Source: JAUVKA01 sp964465145
Lineage (GTDB): Bacteria > Bacteroidota > Bacteroidia > Bacteroidales > UBA12481
Length of the DNA stretch: 6,463 bases
Assembly (NCBI GenBank): GCA_964465145.1
Contig: CAYXJR010000145.1
Location: forward strand, 1 to 6,463
Reading direction: 5' to 3'
Position numbers and translations under genes: made by a program. Position 1 is the stretch's first letter. Every line of letters begins with the position of its first letter. Under the pieces are notes generated by a model. It saw nothing but the letters and a program-made list of their open reading frames with translations, was not told the origin of the DNA and made no database searches. Positions 1-5,157 of this stretch are shown one piece after another.

Positions 1-31
1 AGTTCAACACCGACTCATCGCTGGGCCCTGC

Positions 32-79
32 GGACCGCTCAGAGTCCTATTTATTGGACCGCTCAGAGTCCTATTTATT
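32..79. repeat. Perfect 24-bp tandem duplication
   Basis: Two identical 24-bp units lie head to tail at 32-55 and 56-79. Each contains GGAC, eight bases, then GTCC, so each can form a small hairpin. The pair lies just beyond the glycosyltransferase stop codon (93-95), on its 3' side. No T-run follows, so a terminator is unlikely. If the flanking TTAGCGGC motif is a cassette-type recombination site, the duplication would lie in the variable part of that site, but this is inference. The DNA here is richer in G+C than the gene next to it. Confidence 0.9.
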
Positions 80-89
80 AGCGGCTAGC
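78..89. repeat. Left arm of inverted repeat bracketing the glycosyltransferase gene
   Basis: TTAGCGGCTAGC lies 3 bp beyond the stop codon of the minus-strand glycosyltransferase gene. It matches the reverse complement of 1052-1063 at 11 of 12 positions. In the gene's orientation it reads GCTAGCCGCTAA and so resembles the first conserved box of an attC-like site. The rest of such a site would run towards or past the window's left edge, so it cannot be confirmed here. Confidence 0.6.
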
Positions 90-92
90 TTT

Positions 93-1034
93 TTAATCTA
101 TTCTTGTTTTATTTAAAGGTAAATCAAAGGCGCTTTCTAATCTGTCAATTATTCTGTTGTCTATATTGTCGTCAAATTTTCGTGCAAATAAATTATCACC
201 TTCTAAAAGAAATTTAATGTCCTCTTCAGTAAATGTTTTTGGTCTTAGTTTGATATCGCCATCAGGCACCCAAATAATAGCTCTTTTATCATCATTGATA
301 AGTATGCCATTAAACGAAGTATTCATAAGTACTGTTTGAAAAAATGCTTCGTCTGCGATTAGAGTATTTAAATAATAGTTTTCAAACTTTTTAGCTTCAC
401 CACTATTACAAATAAATTCACAAGTTCGACGTGTTAAAATCATCCATTGACCTCCAATGTATGGTATAACATCTTTCAAATATGCTCGTTTAATAAGGAT
501 ACCACTAAAACCTTTGTCGGTTTCTACAAAATAGTTTTCAATTCGATTCATTGTTTCTGGTCGAACAGTTAATTGGTTGGCTATTTTAATAAAATTATTT
601 CCTTTGTTTTTGGTTAGATATTCCCGAATAATTTTTTGTGATTTTAAAGGAAAGTCTTGGCCACTTAAATTGATAAAAAAGTCCCAATCTATGTTTAGAT
701 TTAATAAATATTTTATACCATTAAGTTCTGCTTGGACCATACTATAACCACCCCAAACAACATTTTCGCTTTCTAAAATGTAAGTGTTGGGGAAATCAGT
801 CAAAAAGTCTTCAATGTCATCATAGATTCCAATGCCTGCTTTCTTGTCCAAGTGTATCAGATAATAGTTTTCAGGGTGATAAAGAGCCTTAAAGAGCCGT
901 TTAAACTGTTCTGGAAATCTGTGCACCAAAATAAAATATGCAATTGTTACTTGGTTCAGAAGATTTTTGCTTGTCTTTGATTCAATTTTTTCAATCCTAA
1001 TGTCGTTGTCTATCATTGTGTGTGTATTTGTCAT
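93..1034 (-). CDS. Beta-1,6-N-acetylglucosaminyltransferase-like glycosyltransferase (GT14 / Branch family)
   Basis: This 313-residue protein has no signal peptide or membrane segment and is predicted to be cytosolic. It resembles the core-2/I-branching (GT14, Pfam Branch) family, which transfers GlcNAc or sometimes xylose from a nucleotide sugar. Bacterial members usually decorate surface polysaccharides; the acceptor here cannot be inferred. Visible family blocks are AYFILVHRF near residues 32-40, HLDKK at 61-65, VVWGGYSMVQAEL at 92-104, INLSGQDFPL at 121-130, GGQWMIL at 194-200 and ADEAFFQTVL at 227-236. Glu229 in the last block is the likely catalytic base by analogy with core-2 enzymes. 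Length is ordinary for bacterial members and no break is seen. The first ATG is chosen because it leaves a short leader after the upstream repeat; Met7 is an alternative. There is no good Shine-Dalgarno. The gene stands alone between inverted arms at 78-89 and 1052-1063, and looks more A+T-rich than the recombinase, which fits lateral acquisition. Confidence 0.88.
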   Translation of the reverse strand: MTNTHTMIDNDIRIEKIESKTSKNLLNQVTIAYFILVHRFPEQFKRLFKALYHPENYYLIHLDKKAGIGIYDDIEDFLTDFPNTYILESENVVWGGYSMVQAELNGIKYLLNLNIDWDFFINLSGQDFPLKSQKIIREYLTKNKGNNFIKIANQLTVRPETMNRIENYFVETDKGFSGILIKRAYLKDVIPYIGGQWMILTRRTCEFICNSGEAKKFENYYLNTLIADEAFFQTVLMNTSFNGILINDDKRAIIWVPDGDIKLRPKTFTEEDIKFLLEGDNLFARKFDDNIDNRIIDRLESAFDLPLNKTRID

Positions 1035-1051
1035 TTATGAGTTGTTTCAAT

Positions 1052-1063
1052 GCTTGCCGCTAA
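1052..1063. repeat. Right arm of inverted repeat bracketing the glycosyltransferase gene
   Basis: GCTTGCCGCTAA lies 17 bp upstream of the glycosyltransferase ATG. On the gene's strand it reads TTAGCGGCAAGC, preceded by CG, giving GTTAGCGGC. That places a GTTAG-type box immediately before a short leader and the start codon, the usual layout at the 5' end of an integron cassette. No matching GCCGCTAAC partner was found further upstream on that strand, so a complete attC is not demonstrated. Confidence 0.6.
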
Positions 1064-1064
1064 C

Positions 1065-1111
1065 GAGTCGCTAAACGAATACTTTCGTTTATTTTACATA
1101 TATGTCGACTC
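1065..1111. repeat. Nested palindrome between recombinase and glycosyltransferase genes
   Basis: An outer inverted repeat, GAGTCG (1065-1070) and CGACTC (1106-1111), encloses an inner perfect 7-bp stem, AAACGAA (1073-1079) and TTCGTTT (1084-1090), with the loop TACT. The inner palindrome matches the one at 2594-2609 near the recombinase start at 14 of 16 positions. The segment lies in the 165-bp gap between the recombinase stop and the glycosyltransferase ATG. It could be a recombination site, an operator or a transcript structure; the sequence alone does not decide. No clear Bacteroidota promoter (TTG, then TAnnTTTG) was recognised. Confidence 0.65.
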
Positions 1112-1199
1112 CCTGGTTTTCTTTTAAATTTCATGGTTTTAGGCAAACCACAAGATACAAATATTGTAATCCAACATTATACAATTTACGACAATTACC

Positions 1200-2570
1200 T
1201 CATATTTCCAACTTATCTAAGGGGTTTTGAATATGGTCAATACCTTTCGTAGTTATATGTGTGTAAATTTGTGTCGTCTTCGGACTGGCATGGCCCAGCA
1301 AACTTTGAATATACCTGATATCTGTACCATTTTCTAATAAATGGGTGGCAAAGGAATGACGTAATGTATGTAGTGTAACCTTTTTCTTAATACCTGCTTT
1401 CCTGCTTGCTTCTTTAAGTACTTTCTGAGCACTCCTGGCTGAATATTTTCCTCCCATCTGTCCTGTAAATAAATATTCTCCAGGCTTGTACTTCTTGTAA
1501 TATTCTCTCAATATCTCTAATAGCTTTACCGACAATAAGGTAACTCTGTCTTTTTTCCCCTTTCCCCCTTTCACCTGAATGAGCATACGACTGGAATCAA
1601 TATCCACAGGTTTTAGATTGAGAACTTCACTTATTCTCAAACCTCCGGAATAACAAGTCATCAATAAGCATCTGTGTTTAAGATTTTTCACCTTGCTTAA
1701 AATGGAGACTGTCTCTACTTCACTGAGAACTGTTGGTAATGTCTGTTCCTTCCGGGGACGCTCAATATAATAAACCCTCCTGGGTCCTTTCAAAACCTTC
1801 TCATAATAAAACTTAATGGCATTAATGGCCTGATTCTGATAGGAACTCGAAACCTGACGGTCCTGTACCAAATATAGTAAGTAGCGCTGAATATCAGCCT
1901 GGTCAATAGATACTAACTCCTTCGTATTCCAGTAATTAATAAACTCCGAAAAGCAATTCTCATAAGTCCTGATGGTATTCAGACTATACCTTAAGAGAAC
2001 CAATTTGTCAGAATATTCTTTTGGGATTTTCCTGAAATTTGGTACATCTTCAGGCTTAAGTCTTGGTTTCTGGTTGAGATACTTAATGTCTTCTAAATAT
2101 TTATAAGTCCAACATTGCTCCAAGCAAAACAATTCCAATTGCTTTAAAGCTGATTCTGTATGTGCAATCGTCCACCATCTATTATTTTTATCCCAGGAAT
2201 AAAATGGCAGGGTCTTAATTAACTTCACAAGCGCCACACTATATCGAAATATCAACCTAACTCGACCACTATGGTATTTCACAACCATTAAGACTTGAGG
2301 TTCAACCCTCTCGGCTAAAGTTTTATCAATGCTACTATCAGATAATTCTTCTTCCTGTTCATCAGCTATGCGACTCCCAAAATATGATCTGATTTGTCGT
2401 AAATTTTCAGGTCTATTGCTAATCACCCAACAAAACCCTGCTGAGTCCCATCTCGAATACCTTAATGTTCTGAGAAATTGAATGTCAGCCTTATCCTTCT
2501 TCATCTTCAGTAAGATGGAACGATTTGTGACTACCATTGATACCGGCTCTTTCTTATTATTCATATGCAT
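1200..2570 (-). CDS. Tyrosine recombinase / integrase with duplicated N-terminal module
   Basis: This is a site-specific tyrosine recombinase that cuts and rejoins DNA through a phosphotyrosine intermediate. The frame is open from a TTG at 2627 (475 codons). I prefer the ATG at 2570 (456 residues), because the extra 19 codons cover a palindrome and look non-conserved. Counting from the TTG, the catalytic set is complete: Arg331 in SGGLRISE, Lys356 in KGGKGKKDR, His420 and Arg423 in HTLRHSF, His446 in LLGHAS and Tyr455 in IYTHI. A SAM-like core-binding domain spans about 205-285. Before it lie two related segments, about 45-84 and 130-170, each with a YSRWD or YSWD motif followed by an aromatic strand (FCWVI, WWTI) and a Leu-rich helix, recalling HARP-like repeats. 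The LLGH to NPLDKL end resembles XerC/D and integron integrases, but no IntI-specific insertion is apparent between the Lys and HxxR boxes. It lies between, and on the same strand as, a membrane-protein gene and the glycosyltransferase gene. Its target site is unknown. Confidence 0.93.
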   Translation of the reverse strand: MHMNNKKEPVSMVVTNRSILLKMKKDKADIQFLRTLRYSRWDSAGFCWVISNRPENLRQIRSYFGSRIADEQEEELSDSSIDKTLAERVEPQVLMVVKYHSGRVRLIFRYSVALVKLIKTLPFYSWDKNNRWWTIAHTESALKQLELFCLEQCWTYKYLEDIKYLNQKPRLKPEDVPNFRKIPKEYSDKLVLLRYSLNTIRTYENCFSEFINYWNTKELVSIDQADIQRYLLYLVQDRQVSSSYQNQAINAIKFYYEKVLKGPRRVYYIERPRKEQTLPTVLSEVETVSILSKVKNLKHRCLLMTCYSGGLRISEVLNLKPVDIDSSRMLIQVKGGKGKKDRVTLLSVKLLEILREYYKKYKPGEYLFTGQMGGKYSARSAQKVLKEASRKAGIKKKVTLHTLRHSFATHLLENGTDIRYIQSLLGHASPKTTQIYTHITTKGIDHIQNPLDKLEI

Positions 2571-2593
2571 ATATTTATTAGTTTGGGCGGAAA

Positions 2594-2609
2594 AACGAAT
2601 GTTTTCGTT
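2594..2609. repeat. Palindrome upstream of the recombinase ATG
   Basis: AACGAA and TTCGTT are separated by TGTT. The palindrome ends 24 nt upstream of the preferred ATG (2570) and lies inside the TTG-initiated extension of the open frame. Its near copy at 1074-1089 lies beyond the recombinase stop codon, so the two palindromes bracket the gene. The upstream position fits an operator for autoregulation, an attI-like recombination site, or both. Confidence 0.6.
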
Positions 2610-2646
2610 ATCACCACCTTTTATCAATATAGATGCAGAATTAATT

Positions 2647-2683
2647 GGGATATGGAAAAAAACTATTGCCTAATTCCATACCC
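2647..2683. terminator. Stem-loop between membrane-protein gene and recombinase gene
   Basis: GGGATATGGAA (2647-2657) pairs with TTCCATACCC (2674-2683) apart from one bulged base, across a 16-nt loop. It lies downstream of the membrane-protein gene stop (2739) in the direction of transcription. It could end that transcript or separate it from the recombinase. The T-run lies in the loop rather than after the stem, so it is not a canonical intrinsic terminator. Confidence 0.35.
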
Positions 2684-2695
2684 TAAAGGAATGTA

Positions 2696-2724
2696 GTTGC
2701 GGTTTGCGGGTTGCGGGTTACGGG
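2696..2724. repeat. G-rich heptad tandem repeat, four units
   Basis: Four consecutive 7-bp units read GTTGCGG, TTTGCGG, GTTGCGG and GTTACGG, followed by G. The run gives G-tracts GG, GGG, GGG and GGG separated by four to five bases, so the plus strand could form a G-quadruplex. Similar short G-rich heptad repeats occur between genes in some Bacteroidota, as far as I recall. This one starts 15 bp past the end of the membrane-protein gene. Confidence 0.8.
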
Positions 2725-2738
2725 AATCCAATGAATAT

Positions 2739-3455
2739 TTATAAGCCACCGCTTTTCCCCTGTTCTTCCCTCGTTTGTTTTATAATCCTGTTAAAGTCCT
2801 GAATTACTAAAATTGAAAAAATCGACCATGGCACCAAGGACACTAATGCCATCGTCATTCCAATTATCCCGGCAGTGGCAGGCACAGTCATTAAAATCCC
2901 GGATGTTAAACCAATATATGTAGTTGATTTTCTGAATTTATTGTTCCTGATCATTGCAAGGAAAAATAGTATAAGGGCAATCCCATTGAGTAGATAGTAC
3001 ACAGAATATGATGTTCCCTTCCAAATCGCACACAAGGTCTGACCTGATGCAATAAATAATCCTTTATCGTATTCTGTTGACGCATTTAGGTATTGTTTGC
3101 TTATTGATAACATCTCAATGGAAGTGTTTGATGGAAAATAGATTGCAAGTCCGATTAATCCAATGATAATTGCGAATAAACTTAAAGCTTTTTGTTTTTC
3201 AAAGAGGGCAAAAAACAGAGCGATATATAGAAAAATCGCCGCAAACATGCTCAACATATATAAAAAGTCAAAGCTTATTAGGCCAATAATCCAAGAGTTA
3301 TTAAAAAGTGTAAACCAATCCACGACGTTTGTTGGATGCGGCCAAATTAAGAAAAAAGCTATCTGCACCGGAATCATAGTAAGCATAAATGTGGTAGCGA
3401 TAATGCCCGCCCGATATAGTTTAATTTTATAATCTGCTTGTTGAGATATTTCCAT
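2739..3455 (-). CDS. Polytopic inner-membrane protein, possibly DUF4386-like
   Basis: This 238-residue hydrophobic protein has about six predicted membrane segments: roughly 15-38, 54-84 (long, perhaps two helices), 88-107, 150-169, 178-199 and 200-219. A polar loop at 108-148 contains a short stretch around KGLFIASGQTLCAIWKG. The N-terminus (MEISQQADYKIKLYRAG) and the C-terminal tail (RIIKQTREEQGKSGGL) are polar. Size and helix layout recall the uncharacterised DUF4386 family, but I recognise no catalytic or transport motif and give no function. The ATG at 3455 lacks a convincing Shine-Dalgarno. About 10-11 bp before the TTTTAGG stretch upstream there is no clear -33 TTG, so the promoter is not defined. 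It is followed on the same strand by the recombinase gene, 168 bp beyond if that starts at 2570, with a stem-loop between, so co-transcription is uncertain. Confidence 0.7.
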   Translation of the reverse strand: MEISQQADYKIKLYRAGIIATTFMLTMIPVQIAFFLIWPHPTNVVDWFTLFNNSWIIGLISFDFLYMLSMFAAIFLYIALFFALFEKQKALSLFAIIIGLIGLAIYFPSNTSIEMLSISKQYLNASTEYDKGLFIASGQTLCAIWKGTSYSVYYLLNGIALILFFLAMIRNNKFRKSTTYIGLTSGILMTVPATAGIIGMTMALVSLVPWSIFSILVIQDFNRIIKQTREEQGKSGGL

Positions 3456-3519
3456 GAGGGGTTTTTTAGGTTCGATAAGTCGTTGAGCCTAAAAGTAACA
3501 TATTCTGATTGGAATGACT

Positions 3520-3574
3520 ATTTTTTAACCTCGGACTAAAACGAGACCACCCCCCGTTAAAAAATGCTACCACC
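3520..3574. repeat. Two 23-bp imperfect tandem units within a 10-bp inverted repeat
   Basis: Units at 3529-3551 and 3552-3574 agree at about 15 of 23 positions and both end in ACCACC. Separately, ATTTTTTAAC (3520-3529) is the exact reverse complement of 3556-3565. Inside that hairpin a smaller CTCG (3530-3533) and CGAG (3542-3545) stem can form. Arrays of short direct units of about this size occur at the ends of some insertion sequences such as the IS21 family. A relic end is therefore possible, but no transposase gene is present here. Confidence 0.5.
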
Positions 3575-3612
3575 TAATAAACGCCTGATAAAATTAGTAT
3601 AGTTTTTATTAA

Positions 3613-3768
3613 AGGCCACTAGAACGGTATGCAGAAAAAATAAAAAAAAATTCAGCAAGAAGTAAATCTGACTGCGCAGACTATTATAAAGTGACCCCGC
3701 CTACTATCTCAAATTGGATGTACCCCCGGGGTCTAATACTACCAATATTTTTAGCCGGCCAGCTCTGA
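3613..3768 (+). pseudogene. Possible relic with a helix-turn-helix-like segment
   Basis: This plus-strand frame is open from just after a TAA to a TGA, without a plausible start codon. Its middle reads ADYYKVTPPTISNWM, which resembles the recognition-helix part of small phage-repressor-type helix-turn-helix domains, where TISNW-like helices are common. It is preceded by a Lys-rich stretch and ends abruptly after IFLAGQL. With only 51 codons and no start, it is either a decayed fragment of a regulator or transposase, or a chance frame. Confidence 0.22.
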
Positions 3769-3922
3769 AAAATCCTAAAAGCTTTCCAAATCCTTTCATT
3801 AAAAATACATCAAGGACTCAATCTGCTTACTGACAGGGGCAATACACACCCCATTTAGTACTAACCTAATCCTTAATATGAGATGTTAATATGTACAATA
3901 ACTAAAATCCACTATCCCCAAC

Positions 3923-4216
3923 CTAAATCCATCTGTAAGTACCATGAATAAAGCATTTGGGCGTATGGTTTTAGTAAATGGCAAAACTTCTTTTGAAAAT
4001 TAAAACTCTTATTTGTTCAAGATGCCACAACAACTTTCCCTTATATAAATAATATATAAAACTTATAGTAAATCTTAAATCCATACGCCCAAACCTGTAT
4101 GAATAAAGGGACAGAGGTGGATTTAGCTTGGGCGTAAAGGATTTATCATGCCTATTATTTCTGAGCTCTTGACCTTTGCCATGATACCTTAATCCTGAAA
4201 TATGCACAGGTCAAGA
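3923..4216. repeat. Palindrome-dense block, MITE-like or structured RNA
   Basis: Several inverted repeats nest or overlap here. TTTGGGCGTATGG (3956-3968) is the exact reverse complement of 4081-4093. Bases 4076-4092 pair almost perfectly with 4128-4145 across a 35-nt loop, so the TTGGGCGTA motif occurs three times. An outer CTAAATCCA-containing arm (3923-3936) pairs with 4111-4126. TATCATG (4144-4150) pairs with CATGATA (4180-4186), and TCTTGACCT (4167-4175) pairs exactly with 4208-4216. Short lengths, terminal inverted arms and absence of a transposase suggest a small non-autonomous element or a structured transcript. Confidence 0.55.
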
Positions 4217-4462
4217 TGCGAAAGAGGAAGTGGAAATTTCCTTCTGGTATTGATTATGGGTAGTTACTTCAGGGTGATAGAGGTACTGCTATCTTAAAGT
4301 GGTACTAATGCTCTTTGCAACTACCTGATCTGTGCCAAGTAGATAGGTAAGGATAAGATAGTAAACAAGAAGAGGATCACTCATTCTTTATGCAGCGGAC
4401 TGAATATCCCAGTCTTTTAAAGTAACTATGTTCAAATGTCAATAGTTTTGGGTCATTCAATA

Positions 4463-4558
4463 TTATTCTTCGGCATTAGATTGCAAACTATCATAATTGT
4501 AAGCATTCCATACGAATTGCCATCCCTTTTCCAGTTTGTACAGTTGGTAATCCACCAG
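4463..4558 (-). pseudogene. Out-of-frame 3' continuation of the NTF2-like lipoprotein gene
   Basis: In a frame shifted by one base from the upstream gene, 31 codons run from 4558 to a TAA at 4463-4465 and include KLEKGWQFVWNAYNYDSL. A Lys-rich turn, then a Gly-Trp and a hydrophobic strand, is how SnoaL/DUF4440-type NTF2-like domains usually finish. The in-frame ending (IRMECLQL) does not look like that. I infer a one-base insertion or deletion near 4555-4565, either a real mutation or a sequencing error. Confidence 0.55.
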
Positions 4559-4970
4559 TCAATAGAGTCATTTTCTGCGAGAAGCTATAGCTTGCAACTA
4601 CATGTTCTTCAATAATTCGTATATCAATTAATTTAAAGTCTTCGTGGAAGTCATACGTTTTATACAGATCTGTGACAAGTGTTCGTATCCAATCTTTACC
4701 ATATAGGATTGGCTCATCTGGAGAGATGGTGATTAAGTCAGTGGCATAGCATTTTAAGATGCCATCGATGTCCTTTGAATCAATAGCTTCTCGGTGTATG
4801 GTTTCAAATGCTCTTAGTTCTTTTTCGACTTTAACAGGATCAAGCTGAAGTTTTGAAGAAGTTTTTGTACAACTTGAAGCAAGGATCATTAATCCAATAA
4901 TGATTGCAAAGTAAATGGTTCTCGTCTTAGCATTTGAATAATAGTCTAAAAGAATCTGTTTTATAGTCAT
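4491..4970 (-). CDS. NTF2-like (SnoaL/DUF4440-type) lipoprotein, probably frameshifted at the 3' end
   Basis: The protein as read has 159 residues. A hydrophobic segment at about 18-32 (TIYFAIIIGLMILAS) ends in ASSC, giving a likely lipobox with Cys34, so the product is probably a lipoprotein exported by Sec. Residues 46-110 carry the start of an NTF2-like fold: a helix ending in HREAIDSKDIDGILKCYA, then DLITISPDEPILYGKDWIRTLV, as in DUF4440/SnoaL-like domains. Such domains include ketosteroid isomerase-type enzymes and small-ligand binders. No catalytic residue can be assigned, so the activity is unknown. The in-frame C-terminus is short and atypical, while a better one continues in another frame to 4463, so the gene may be a pseudogene. 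The ATG at 4970 is chosen because it gives a complete signal peptide; the Shine-Dalgarno is weak. One copy of the 22-bp repeat lies 87 bp upstream. Confidence 0.72.
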   Translation of the reverse strand: MTIKQILLDYYSNAKTRTIYFAIIIGLMILASSCTKTSSKLQLDPVKVEKELRAFETIHREAIDSKDIDGILKCYATDLITISPDEPILYGKDWIRTLVTDLYKTYDFHEDFKLIDIRIIEEHVVASYSFSQKMTLLTGGLPTVQTGKGMAIRMECLQL

Positions 4971-5020
4971 AATTTTATCTCTTTTATTGGTTTGAAAAAC
5001 ACTTTCTTAACAATTAAGCT

Positions 5021-5044
5021 TGGTTATTATTAAGTTCTCTAATA
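5021..5044. repeat. Degenerate third copy of the 22-bp repeat
   Basis: TGGTTATTATTAAGTT matches the first 16 bases of the repeat at 5058 except at two positions, then diverges before a shared AATA. It lies 37 bp from that copy, in the same orientation. It may be a decayed or half site, or a chance A+T-rich match. Confidence 0.35.
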
Positions 5045-5057
5045 ATCTAGCAGCCAC

Positions 5058-5079
5058 TGGTTGCTATTAAGTTACGACA
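5058..5079. repeat. 22-bp direct repeat, copy 1
   Basis: The sequence starts TGGTTGCTATTAAG and ends TTACGACA. It matches 5843-5864 at 21 of 22 positions in the same orientation, 785 bp away. It lies between the hydrolase-like gene and the lipoprotein gene. CACTGG (5055-5060) at its left edge pairs with CCAGTG (5084-5089), so it sits on one shoulder of a hairpin. Confidence 0.88.
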
Positions 5080-5157
5080 ATATCCAGTGACAGCAAAATT
5101 CCCCCATCCTGCGATGTGCTTAGCTGAGATCTGGGGTGAAGGGGTGGTGAGGTAAGG

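Larger units (their letters stand above)
3456..4490. other. About 1 kb without a convincing intact gene, rich in repeats
   Basis: No open frame here looks like a full protein. From left to right it holds a pair of 23-bp imperfect tandem units (3529-3574), a possible helix-turn-helix gene fragment on the plus strand (3613-3768), a weak 31-codon minus-strand frame (3704-3799), and a palindrome-dense block (3923-4216). After that come short inverted repeats near 4259-4361. A minus-strand frame at 3971-4207 (78 codons, GTG start) consists largely of the palindrome-dense block and shows no family features. The region reads as degraded mobile or accessory DNA. Confidence 0.5.

Noticed and set aside
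1163..1185. ATTGTA/TACAAT stem as terminator of the recombinase gene
   Set aside because: The stem is six A+T-rich pairs and no clear T-run follows it on the minus strand.
1200..2627. Recombinase as a true integron integrase (IntI)
   Set aside because: The spacing between the Lys box and HxxR shows no IntI-type extra helix, and no complete attC site was found. The XerC/D-like label is safer.
3704..3799. Minus-strand 31-codon frame starting MKGFGKLLGFF
   Set aside because: It is too short and lacks any recognisable motif; it also overlaps the plus-strand helix-turn-helix-like fragment. It may be chance or element debris.
3971..4207. Minus-strand frame of 78 codons with a GTG start
   Set aside because: It largely overlaps the palindrome-dense block, has no family features or ribosome site, and its composition looks like non-coding DNA read in frame.
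4259..4361. Interlocked short inverted repeats (GGTAGTT/AACTACC and CTATCTTA/TAAGATAG) as a pseudoknotted RNA
   Set aside because: The arms are 7-8 bp with long loops, which are easily met by chance, and no conserved RNA motif is recognisable.
4398..4418. GACTG/CAGTC hairpin followed by TTTT as a plus-strand terminator
   Set aside because: The stem is only 5 bp and no plus-strand gene lies upstream to be terminated.
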